A stretch of 61,969 bases of DNA from Peptococcaceae bacterium BRH_c4a. GTDB taxonomy: Bacteria > Bacillota > Desulfotomaculia > Desulfotomaculales > Desulfocucumaceae. Both the position numbers and the translations under genes were made by a program. The stretch covers positions 1-61,969 of the forward strand of contig LADN01000074.1 of assembly GCA_000961585.1 (NCBI GenBank). The letters are read 5' to 3'. This document shows positions 55,121-61,969 of this stretch, one piece after another. The stretch's first letter is position 1. Every line of letters begins with the position of its first letter. The notes below the pieces were generated by a model that saw only the letters and a list, made by a program, of their open reading frames with translations, was not told the origin of the DNA and ran no database searches.

Positions 55121-56386
55121 TTATTGAAGGGTTTTCTTGGGAGTTCCGCTTTCTATTGTTACATTTATACCGGATTCATTTTTTGAAGGCTGCTGGACCT
55201 GCGGGGAAACGCCAGGCACAATTCCCCCTGTCCCGGAAGTGGTCCCGGTTCCGGTGGACTTACCGGTATTCCCCCCAGTTTTTGCCTCAGCGCCACTGCC
55301 TTTGGGTACCTTTTTTCCGTCCCCCTGGGTGGCGGAATTCTTGCTATCCTTTACACCGCCGGTTTGGCCGGGCGCACCGGGAACAAAGGCGCCTTCAGCC
55401 TGCTTGTTGTCGGATGCGGGCTTATACATGGTGACCACCGTAGTTTCTCCTAAAACAACCTTATCAGCGGCCCGTCCATCAAACATTTTTGCAATGACCA
55501 AGCGGGCCTGGCCTGGATCCACCTCCCAGTAACTGCCCTGGTCGGTGTTAAGAAACTTACCGGGCAGTGTCTGGGTAACAAAGCTGGCTTTATCCATTTT
55601 TCCCGCCGCTACGGCCAGTTTTGTCATATCCCCCAGGCTAAGGTTTGTATCCACCGTCTTGTTGAGGCTCACTATCAGGGAAGGAAGCTTTACCACCGTG
55701 GAGGGCTGGAGGGTTTCCTTAACCAGGGCCGAAAGGAATTTCTGCTGTTGCTCGGCCCGGCCGATATCACCCAGGGCATACCCCCGGTAGCGCACATACT
55801 GGAGGGCCTTATCACCGTCCAGGCGCTGAACGCCGGGCTTCAGGTCGATGGTGTATATACCGCCGTCCTGGGGATCGTGGTGGTACATCCTTTCCCTCAC
55901 GTCTATAGTAACCCCGCCCAGGGCGTCCACTATATCTTTGAATCCCTCGTAGTTTGTCAGGACATAATTATTAACCTTGATACCCAGCAAATCCGATACA
56001 GTCTTCATGGCCAGACTGGGACCGCCAAATAGTGTTGTGCTGTTTATCTTTTCCCAGCCTTGCCCTGGAACACGTACCCTGGTATCCCGCGGTATGGAAA
56101 GTATGCTCACCAGATTTTTTTCCGTATCGACACTGCATAACATCATGGTATCGGCCCGGGCCATTTTTTCACCCTTGCGGGCGTCAACACCCATCACCAG
56201 AACATTAATTCTGCCCTTGTAGGCATCGGACTCCGGGGGGGTATCGGTCAATCCTATGATATATGGCAGGCTGCTCAGATATCCGGCCGCAAAGAGTCCG
56301 CCGCCGGTCAAAAGCACCAACACCAGCACTGTAAAAAATACAAACCGGGCCCTTTTTTTAAGTCTATATTGAGGGTGACCACGCAA
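55121..56386 (-). CDS. LytR-CpsA-Psr (LCP) family wall-polymer ligase
   Basis: A ~421-aa membrane-anchored protein. One N-terminal helix (ARFVFFTVLVLVLLTGGGLFAAGY) precedes the LCP domain: INVLVMGVDARKGEKMARADTMM, ILSIPRDTRVRVPG with the catalytic Arg, and LDGDKALQYVRYRGYALGDIGRAEQQQKFL with the second Arg-rich site. LCP enzymes attach teichoic acids or other polymers to peptidoglycan from C55 carriers. The last ~90 residues are Gly/Ser/Thr/Lys-rich and disordered. TTG 56386 is preferred (AGAGG 9 bases before); ATG 56413 has no ribosome site. It is the likely ligase for the polymer made by this region. Confidence 0.9.
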   Translation of the reverse strand: MRGHPQYRLKKRARFVFFTVLVLVLLTGGGLFAAGYLSSLPYIIGLTDTPPESDAYKGRINVLVMGVDARKGEKMARADTMMLCSVDTEKNLVSILSIPRDTRVRVPGQGWEKINSTTLFGGPSLAMKTVSDLLGIKVNNYVLTNYEGFKDIVDALGGVTIDVRERMYHHDPQDGGIYTIDLKPGVQRLDGDKALQYVRYRGYALGDIGRAEQQQKFLSALVKETLQPSTVVKLPSLIVSLNKTVDTNLSLGDMTKLAVAAGKMDKASFVTQTLPGKFLNTDQGSYWEVDPGQARLVIAKMFDGRAADKVVLGETTVVTMYKPASDNKQAEGAFVPGAPGQTGGVKDSKNSATQGDGKKVPKGSGAEAKTGGNTGKSTGTGTTSGTGGIVPGVSPQVQQPSKNESGINVTIESGTPKKTLQ

Positions 56387-56446
56387 CTCCAAACACCTCT
56401 CTCCCTGTGCCATATGACTAACGACTTACAGCTTACAGCCCATACA

Positions 56447-56914
56447 CTACTTCACCCGTACCTCTCCCTTATACATCACCACAGACTTTGTCCGGGCGCT
56501 TATGCCCCGTCCATCGGTCCTGGGGATGGTTAACAAATGATCAAGGGAAACGATCTGACCGGCACTGACATTAATCCCCCCGGTGAGATCGGGAATACCG
56601 CTTCCCACAGGATCAATGACCACCGAATTACCCGCCCTGACAACAATCTCGGTACCAGCTTTCCCCTCCAGCTGCTGGCCGGGGGAAAGATCAATCACCC
56701 GCCAGACCATGTATTTTTCGGCATAAGCCTTCAAAGCCTCGTCCAACTGTGACGAAAGGGCGGAATTTATCCTGGTATCCACATAACTCCTGGTCACCAG
56801 GGGATCATCCACGGTTCCCGGCTCTCCGGTGCCGGCGGCTCCAGCCAGCGCCGCGCCAAGAAGCAATACTACGGCAACAGTAAGGACGCTAAAAAGCAGT
56901 CTCTTTTTTTTCAT
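56447..56914 (-). CDS. Exported protein of unknown function, LVTRSYVD family
   Basis: A 155-aa protein with a clear signal peptide (MKKKRLLFSVLTVAVVLLLGAALAGAAG). The mature part begins GEPGTVDDPLVTRSYVDTRINSALSS, then a helical stretch, and ends with a beta domain: WRVIDLSPGQQLEGKAGTEIVVRAGNSVVIDP, DLTGGINVSAGQIVSLDHLLTIPRTDGRGI. Proteins of this pattern are common in Firmicutes and unnamed. It sits between the LCP gene and csaB on the same strand, so an envelope role is likely. A short ACAGCTT-type heptamer stretch lies 3' of its stop. Confidence 0.8.
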   Translation of the reverse strand: MKKKRLLFSVLTVAVVLLLGAALAGAAGTGEPGTVDDPLVTRSYVDTRINSALSSQLDEALKAYAEKYMVWRVIDLSPGQQLEGKAGTEIVVRAGNSVVIDPVGSGIPDLTGGINVSAGQIVSLDHLLTIPRTDGRGISARTKSVVMYKGEVRVK

Positions 56915-56971
56915 GATAAATGCCCCCTTCTGTTATATACGACGAAATTTCCAGAAGAAAAGTTCCCCAAA

Positions 56972-58087
56972 CTATTTTTTCACGGATTCTGGATTCCTCT
57001 CCAACATTTCCGCCACCAGATCCGCCCCCCTGAGAGCTTCTCTCCTTAAAATGGCAACCTTGTCCGCCAGCTTAATTTTAAGCTGGCCGGAAGTGTCCTC
57101 AACCCGGTTGATACACCGCAGCAGTTCATTATACTCCAGTTTTTCCACCGACCCCCCGGCGGGCATATCCACCAGGCTTAAAAAACTGTCCACCTTTGGG
57201 TCGTAAGATATACCCACCATTGGAATGTTAAGAATGGCGCCAAAAATCAGGAAGTGCAGGCGCATCCCCACAACTAGCCGGGTATGCATCATCAGCGAAA
57301 GCATTTCTTTAAAATTAAGTTGTTTTTCTATAATATAAGGGGCCTTCTTCATCATAGAGGCTATTTCCCTGCTGACCAAAACATCCCCCGGGTAGTGCAT
57401 GGGCAGGAAAATAACCTTCTGTCCCCGGCTCATCAATTCATCGCAGAACCTGGCAATGACTGTTTTGTATTCTCCCCGGCCCTTCCATTCCCTTACGGAA
57501 ACACCCACCATTTCTTCCCCGGCCGGGATGCCGGCACCGGCCAATATCCGGACTCCCAGATCCGTATTAATCTCTCCGGTATCCAAGCCCAGGGCCGGAT
57601 CAGCGGTAACCTCAACCTTTGGCCTCACAACCCCCAGGTCAAACAATTCCGCCTTTGATTCCCCGTCTCTCACCGTAATAAAACCAACCTTATTGGCCAC
57701 CAGCCTCATCAGGGTTCTTCCCAGTCCGGTCCTGACCGGGCCTATACCCTGCCCGTAAAAAAACACGGGTTTTTTCATCATCCTGGCCAGAATTACAATG
57801 CCAAGATAGTAGAGTATGCTGTTGGGCCCGGTTACATCTTGAAGAAGTCCGCCACCACCGCTTATGAGCAGGTCGGCCTTCCGCAGCTCACTGATTATTA
57901 AACCCAGATCATTCCTTGGCACAGCCCTCACACCAAAAAAATCTGAGGTGGACTGCGGGTCCCTGGACAGGACAACAGGAACAAGACCCTGAATTCTCTG
58001 ATCCAGCGCCTTCAACATGGCGTAAAGCATAGCCTCATCACCATTGTTTTTAAACCCGTAATACCCGGAAATAACCACCCTGGGCAT
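56972..58087 (-). CDS. csaB: CsaB polysaccharide pyruvyl transferase
   Basis: A 371-aa member of the pyruvyl-transferase family. Seen: VVISGYYGFKNNGDEAMLYAMLKAL at the start, LLISGGGGLLQDVTGPNSILYYLGIVILARMM (core SGGGGLLQD), FFYGQGIGPV and VVGMRLHFLIFGAI. CsaB adds pyruvate ketals to the secondary wall polysaccharide, the ligand of SLH domains; the two SLH proteins in this window (21.1 and 32.1 kb) make this a strong functional link. It is followed by tagA 23 bp upstream on the same strand. ATG start. Confidence 0.95.
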   Translation of the reverse strand: MPRVVISGYYGFKNNGDEAMLYAMLKALDQRIQGLVPVVLSRDPQSTSDFFGVRAVPRNDLGLIISELRKADLLISGGGGLLQDVTGPNSILYYLGIVILARMMKKPVFFYGQGIGPVRTGLGRTLMRLVANKVGFITVRDGESKAELFDLGVVRPKVEVTADPALGLDTGEINTDLGVRILAGAGIPAGEEMVGVSVREWKGRGEYKTVIARFCDELMSRGQKVIFLPMHYPGDVLVSREIASMMKKAPYIIEKQLNFKEMLSLMMHTRLVVGMRLHFLIFGAILNIPMVGISYDPKVDSFLSLVDMPAGGSVEKLEYNELLRCINRVEDTSGQLKIKLADKVAILRREALRGADLVAEMLERNPESVKK

Positions 58088-58110
58088 GTGTTTTATCCCC
58101 CGATAAAAAG

Positions 58111-58848
58111 TCAGTTGCCGAACCTTTTGATCTTATACCTGATCAATACCAAGATCATGAATTTAGGCAGAACCAGCATCCGCTTCCAGCGGGACGGCTC
58201 TCTCAGAAGCCTCCCCAACCACTCCAGATTCCGCCGCATAAACCACTCCGGAACCCGCTGAATATTTCCGGACAAAACATCCAGACTTCCTCCAACACCC
58301 ATGGCAACGGGCATTCCAAAAGAGTTAAAGTTTTCGTCGATCCACCTCTCCTGACGAGGGGAACCTAGGGCCACAAAAATCAGGTCGGGTGAGGCGCATT
58401 TTATCTTGCTGACAACCTCATCATTCTCATGGTCGGAAAAATAGCCGTGCAAGGTTCCTGCCACCCGCAGTCCCGGAAATAACTTTACCGCCCTTTGGGC
58501 GGCGGCTTCCGCCACACCCGGGGCGGAACCCAGTAAAAACACCCGCCATCTCTTTTCCGCAGCCAATTCCAAAAGCCGCATCATCAGGTCTATACCGGTA
58601 ACCCGCTGGGGAACCGGTCGCCCGGTGGTCCGGCAGGCCCAAACTATACCTATACCGTCGGCAGTAACCAGGTCGGCGCGGTTTATCATGGCAAGCAAAT
58701 ATTTTTCATACTGCGCCCGATAAAGCAGTTCCGGATTCAGGGTGACAACAAAACACGACAGCTTTTTTTCAACAGACAGTGCTATCTTTTCAGCAAACTG
58801 TTCCAGGGTTAACGGGTCTATCTGCGCACCCAGCAGATTTATCTTCAC
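58111..58848 (-). CDS. WecG/TagA/CpsF-family glycosyltransferase (GT26)
   Basis: A ~245-aa GT26 enzyme. Seen: CFVVTLNPELLYRAQYEKYL, ADLVTADGIGIVWACRTTGRPVPQRVTGIDLM (core TADGIGIVWA), VFLLGSAPGVAEAAA and VALGSPRQERWIDEN. TagA transfers N-acetylmannosamine to the C55-PP-GlcNAc made by TagO-type enzymes, so this probably makes the linkage unit or repeat of the wall polymer together with the gene at 48.3 kb. GTG 58848 is preferred; a TTG at 58872 lies at the edge of the heptamer array AGCTGTC/AGCTATA (58876-58903). Confidence 0.9.
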   Translation of the reverse strand: MKINLLGAQIDPLTLEQFAEKIALSVEKKLSCFVVTLNPELLYRAQYEKYLLAMINRADLVTADGIGIVWACRTTGRPVPQRVTGIDLMMRLLELAAEKRWRVFLLGSAPGVAEAAAQRAVKLFPGLRVAGTLHGYFSDHENDEVVSKIKCASPDLIFVALGSPRQERWIDENFNSFGMPVAMGVGGSLDVLSGNIQRVPEWFMRRNLEWLGRLLREPSRWKRMLVLPKFMILVLIRYKIKRFGN

Positions 58849-58914
58849 TTCCTCAAACCCTTCAGCCGTCAAAATAGCTGTCAGCTATAAGCGGTAAGCT
58901 TTTTTTGCCGCAGA

Positions 58915-58982
58915 GAACACAAGCCACTTCAGATTGCTTTCAGCTATAAACTTCTCTGTGTTCTCCGTGCCCTCTGTGGCTG
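58915..58982. repeat. Nonamer-type repeat with opposed arms
   Basis: GCCGCAGAGAACACAAG on the left faces CTCTGTGTT, CTCCGTGCC, CTCTGTGGC (period 9) on the right. This is the CTCTGTGTCCTC-like intergenic motif known from many bacterial genomes. Apart from this and a scrap CTGGCGGCATGG shared with 30257, I see nothing else in 58849-59407. Confidence 0.6.
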
Positions 58983-59407
58983 GATCAGGTTTTCATCCTC
59001 CGCGGTGCCGCTGGCGGCATGGCCAACTCCCCCCGGTATAGGTGAAATACATCCACAGCCCGATGGTCGACAAAAGACATTAAACCTTCAAACATTTTAT
59101 CATAATTTCTTACACTCCTCCAGCCCGCTTTTTTATTTGCCGGGGAACAGCCCCCAAACAAATGTAAAACCCAACTGCAGTAACCTTTCCGCAAACTGCG
59201 GGATACTTTTACCCGGCACACATAAGGATGGCAAATTTTATTTCCTGCAACCCGTAATTTATTATAGACCAAAGAAGGTATCCTAAGAGTAGTGCGAAAT
59301 TCGTATAGATAGGCTTTAAAGCATGAAATAAAAAGGAATTGTTCCTTTTCCGTCGAAGGGTCGAAGGATAGTCACTGTTCCAATTAAAAAATGAGAGGCT
59401 GTTTTCT

Positions 59408-60256
59408 GTGCTTTATTATCTGGCTTCCATGAGGCCCAAGCAGTTCATAAAGAACCTGTTCGTTTTTGTGGGGATAATCTTTTCCGGAAACCTTTTCAAT
59501 CCGGGGATGTTACTTGAGGTAACCGGGGCTTTCCTGGTTTTCTGCCTGCTAAGCGGGTCGGTTTACCTCATTAATGACATAGCTGACATTGAAAAAGACA
59601 GGAACCACCCCCGCAAGAAAAACCGCCCTCTGGCCACAGGACTGATCACCATCAGGGGCGCAGCAACCCTGGCAGCACTGGTATCCATAATATCACTGGC
59701 CTGGGCCTTCACCCTTTCACCGGCCCTTGGGGTTATCTCGGTGGTATATTTCGTGCTTATGCTTTTTTATTCCTTTTATCTCAAGCATATAATAATACTT
59801 GACGTATTCACCATTGCGGCGGGATTCGTTCTCCGGGTGATGGCGGGAACCCAGGTGATTCAGGTTTACCTGTCGCCCTGGGCGGTGGTATGCACCTTCT
59901 TCCTGGCCCTATTCCTGGCCCTGGGCAAAAGAAGAAATGAAAAAATTATTCTGGGAGATATCGCCATCAGCCACAGGGTTTCCCTGGAGACATACACCCT
60001 GCCCCTGATAGACCAGATGATTTCAATAGTCACAACCTCCACCATCGTCTCCTATTTTCTCTACACCTTTAAGACCGGCCAGGACCTGCTTTCGGTAGCG
60101 CCACTGCCCTTCGTGCTGTTCGGACTGTTCCGGTACCTATACCTTGTTTACAGTGAAAACTCCGGCGGCAGCCCGGAAGAAATAGTTATAGCAGACCGCC
60201 CGCTGCAAGCGGCGGTTCTGCTGTGGATAGCAACATCATTGGTGGTTCATTACTAG
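59408..60256 (+). CDS. UbiA-family decaprenyl-phosphate phosphoribosyltransferase-like
   Basis: A 282-aa prenyltransferase with about eight helices. The catalytic motif is NDIADIEKD (56-64, NDxxDxxxD), followed by RNHPRKKNRPLATG. The second motif region LDVFTIAAGFVLRVMAGT and the third LALGKRRNE match DPPR synthase (Rv3806c-like) rather than menaquinone or heme enzymes. It would transfer phosphoribose to a polyprenyl phosphate to supply a lipid-linked pentose. GTG start after GAGAGG. A TAGCTGT heptamer stretch begins at its stop codon. Confidence 0.88.
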   Translation: MLYYLASMRPKQFIKNLFVFVGIIFSGNLFNPGMLLEVTGAFLVFCLLSGSVYLINDIADIEKDRNHPRKKNRPLATGLITIRGAATLAALVSIISLAWAFTLSPALGVISVVYFVLMLFYSFYLKHIIILDVFTIAAGFVLRVMAGTQVIQVYLSPWAVVCTFFLALFLALGKRRNEKIILGDIAISHRVSLETYTLPLIDQMISIVTTSTIVSYFLYTFKTGQDLLSVAPLPFVLFGLFRYLYLVYSENSGGSPEEIVIADRPLQAAVLLWIATSLVVHY

Positions 60257-60270
60257 CTGTAGGCTATAAG

Positions 60271-60396
60271 CTGTTATTACTTTGTCATGATATTAATCTG
60301 TTGCAACCCTCTGATTATGAGGATCTCTCCGGTAAATTAAATGATGTCAAAAGAATGCTAATTTCTTTTATCCAAAAACTCAAAGCCAACAATTAA
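60271..60396 (+). pseudogene. 3' fragment of a four-helix-bundle (S23-like) protein
   Basis: A 41-codon open stretch ends LCHDINLLQPSDYEDLSG, KLNDVKRMLISFIQKLK, ANN and stop. It resembles the last two helices of the four-helix-bundle/rRNA intervening-sequence proteins (typically ...LADEVSRMLNGLIKSL). There is no start codon or ribosome site, and both sides are heptamer arrays. I take it as the remains of a deleted gene; the family match is approximate. Confidence 0.45.
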
Positions 60397-60406
60397 CTCT
60401 AAAAAA

Positions 60407-60441
60407 GCTTATAGCTTATCGCTTACAGCTAATAGCTAACA
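60407..60441. repeat. Heptamer array, five GCTTATA-like units
   Basis: GCTTATA, GCTTATC, GCTTACA, GCTAATA, GCTAACA, ending 8 bp before the GGGAGG ribosome site of the DUF362 gene. Confidence 0.9.
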
Positions 60442-60458
60442 ACCCGGGAGGACACGAA

Positions 60459-61532
60459 ATGAAATCTATAGTCGCTGTTTTGAAGGCATCGCCAGAATCC
60501 GTAGTGGATGACTACAAAAAACTAATGCTCATGGCAGACTATAAAGAATATCTGCCCATGGACCGGGACACCGTTATAAAGCTGAACCTCTCCTGGACCA
60601 AATATTTTCCGGCCTGCTCCTCCCAGCCATGGCAGTTGGAGGGGGTTGTGAAAACCCTCCTGGATGACGGCTATAAAAAAGAATCACTTTTACCGGTGGA
60701 AAACAAAACCGTGGTCACCAACCCCCTAAAGGGGGCCGTCAATAACAAGTGGATGCCCGTGCTGAACAAATACGGACTGGGGTTCACCCCCCTGACGGAT
60801 GTGCAGTGGGTTCTATTTAAGCCAAAGGCAAAGCTTATGGTGCTGGACAATATTTTCCCCGAGGGAATCAGGATACCTAAAATGTTTTTGGAAAAAAATA
60901 TTTTACATCTTCCCACCGTCAAAACACACGGTCACAGCATTACCACCGGGGCCATTAAAAACTCTTTCGGCGGCCTTTTGAAGGAAGTCCGCCATTACTG
61001 CCATAAATACATGCACGAAACACTGGTGGACCTCATGATCCTGCAAAAGGAAATACACAGCGGGATATTCGCGGTGATGGACGGAACGGTGGCCGGAGAC
61101 GGCGCCGGGCCCCGCACCATGATCCCCTGCGTAAAGGACTACATACTGGCCTCCGGGGACTCAGTGGCCATCGATGCGGTGGCCGCCAGAATGATGGGAA
61201 TAGACCCCATGTCCATACCTTACCTGGGGATGTGTGACGAAATGGGTCTGGGCAACGCCAGGATGGAAAACATAGAAATAACCGGGGAGGACATAAAAGG
61301 GGTAAATTTCGGGTTTAAAGCCAGCCGCAGCTTTGTCATATGGGGTGATCAGATGATCAGAAAAGGGTTTTTAAAGCCCTTTGAAAAGATCCTCCTGCAC
61401 AGCCCCCTGATAGCCTGGGCGCCCTTTGCCTCAAATGTCTACCACGACTTTTTCTGGTATCCCACAGTGGGCCGCAACAGGATAAAAACCTTCGGCCAGA
61501 CCGGCTGGGGTCAACTCTTTAAGCGGTATTAA
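60459..61532 (+). CDS. DUF362 domain protein
   Basis: A 357-aa DUF362 protein. Seen: TVIKLNLSW, LHLPTVKTHGHSITTGAIKNSFGGLL (core KTHGHSITTGAIKN), FAVMDGTVAGDGAGPR and ILASGDSVAIDAVAARMMGID. The usual C-terminal ferredoxin module of some DUF362 proteins is absent. Function is unknown; members occur beside lipid, envelope or iron-sulfur genes. The start follows GGGAGGACACGAA. Immediately after its stop is a CGCCCTGACGGGCG hairpin and the heptamer-plus-hairpin repeat. Confidence 0.9.
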   Translation: MKSIVAVLKASPESVVDDYKKLMLMADYKEYLPMDRDTVIKLNLSWTKYFPACSSQPWQLEGVVKTLLDDGYKKESLLPVENKTVVTNPLKGAVNNKWMPVLNKYGLGFTPLTDVQWVLFKPKAKLMVLDNIFPEGIRIPKMFLEKNILHLPTVKTHGHSITTGAIKNSFGGLLKEVRHYCHKYMHETLVDLMILQKEIHSGIFAVMDGTVAGDGAGPRTMIPCVKDYILASGDSVAIDAVAARMMGIDPMSIPYLGMCDEMGLGNARMENIEITGEDIKGVNFGFKASRSFVIWGDQMIRKGFLKPFEKILLHSPLIAWAPFASNVYHDFFWYPTVGRNRIKTFGQTGWGQLFKRY

Positions 61533-61533
61533 A

Positions 61534-61820
61534 AAAACGCCCTGACGGGCGTTGCCGTCTTGCAGACGGCGGAATACAGAAGCCAGAAGCCAGGAGCCAG
61601 AATAGTGACAGCATACCTTAAAATCGACCCTCAAGAGACCCCACAGCGACATGCAGTGAGGGGGAGTGATTTTTGGTTCTGGGCGGAATTTACCGGAGGC
61701 TGCTACTGTCTCTTAACGACCGAGCCTACGGAATGCCGAGCCGGCTGCAGGACGCAGCCGGAAGCCGGAATCGACGCAAGGACGCGGCGTTGGAGGCGGT
61801 CGGCATTCCGTTGGCGACCG
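61534..61820. repeat. Long dispersed hairpin element, copy F (right arm disrupted)
   Basis: Order: A-tract/CGCCCTGACGGGCG hairpin, CAGAAGC x2, CAGGAGC, CAGAATA (61577-61604), then the element from about 61620. The loop CCGGCTGC AGGAC GCAGCCGG and CGACGC ... GCGTTG is shared with copy E, whereas the outer stem sequence matches A and D. After GCGACCGAGTTTAG (to 61827) the right arm is replaced by unrelated sequence. Confidence 0.85.
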
Positions 61821-61879
61821 AGTTTAGGAGAGTGTTGCAAAACTATATTAAGAGGTCAACAAAGTACTTATTCGACTAC

Positions 61880-61969
61880 AACCGGAGGCTGTTCAAAAAG
61901 CTCCAGATGCAAGGCGCGGCAAGGTTTCAAGCGGAGGCGTACTCCTTGTACGTTGAGCATTGAAGCCGC
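61880..61969. repeat. Left part of a different inverted-repeat element, cut by the window
   Basis: GAGGCTGTTCAAAAAGCTCCAGATGC..., with AGATGCAAGGCGCGGCAAG and GAGGCGTACTCCTTGTACG, resembles the widespread intergenic element whose right end reads GGAGC...TTTTTGAACAGCC in many bacteria. Only the left half is in view. Confidence 0.6.

Noticed and set aside
24191-61604. CRISPR array
   Set aside because: The tandem units are 7 bp without spacers of constant length, and no cas genes are present.
61673-61963. Open frame of 96 codons at the right edge
   Set aside because: It traverses repeat copy F and a second inverted-repeat element with no ribosome site; composition follows the repeats.

Overview
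The window looks like a chromosomal stretch of a spore-forming, low-to-mid GC Firmicute of the Desulfotomaculum/Pelotomaculum (Peptococcaceae-like) kind. This is inferred from a YyaC-type spore protease, a YlmC/YmxH sporulation protein, a CooT nickel protein, a split transketolase, SLH-domain envelope proteins with a CsaB pyruvyl transferase, and frequent GTG/TTG starts behind strong GGAGG ribosome sites. I see no prophage, no CRISPR array and no intact transposase. The species is not determined.

Layout. 1-5.6 kb: a repeat copy, a small zinc-ribbon protein, a divergent ferredoxin-like protein, a PAS-PAS-GGDEF-HD-GYP signalling protein, a DnaC-like ATPase and an MntR/DtxR-type regulator. 5.6-6.2 kb: a four-tRNA operon (His, Gln, Lys, Leu) with a sigma-A promoter and a terminator. 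6.3-11.4 kb: small sporulation and membrane proteins, a MASE3-type sensor kinase, a ThyA-like protein and a DUF503 protein. 11.5-17.5 kb: a chaperone operon dnaK-dnaJ-cbpM-clpB. 17.7-18.1 kb: remains of a REP-associated transposase with its REP hairpins. 18-27 kb: an AbrB-like regulator, uvrB, a 982-aa SLH protein, a sugar-binding-type lipoprotein, a YaaL-like protein and a type-4 uracil-DNA glycosylase. 27-34 kb: cooT, then ctpA-envC-ftsX-ftsE (septal wall hydrolysis) and a second SLH protein. 34-42 kb: split transketolase, a YitT protein, prfB with its programmed frameshift, secA, hpf and a cold-shock gene. 42-47 kb: comF, a GAF-GGDEF membrane protein, metK and ylmC. 47-61.5 kb: a cell-envelope polysaccharide region (galU, tagO/wecA-like, fabZ, two glycosyltransferases, an O-antigen-ligase-like protein, an LCP ligase, csaB, a TagA/WecG glycosyltransferase, a UbiA-type phosphoribosyltransferase and a DUF362 protein). 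CsaB would pyruvylate a wall polysaccharide, which the two SLH proteins could then bind; TagO, TagA and the LCP protein could build and attach that polymer.

The most unusual content is between the genes. First, at least six full or partial copies of a long dispersed hairpin element of about 200-320 bp occur at 1, 20.75, 24.2, 26.97, 44.65 and 61.6 kb. Its stems keep pairing through compensatory base changes, and its loops are swapped between copies. Second, more than fifteen imperfect tandem arrays, all with a period of exactly 7 bp but with different heptamers (GAGTCAG, ATTCTGG, GCTTATA, CTAACCT, GTCGTCA and others), sit in intergenic DNA. They often begin at or inside the stop codon of the neighbouring gene, and they also form the arms of the long hairpins. 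I regard these two linked repeat systems as the main candidates for something undescribed.
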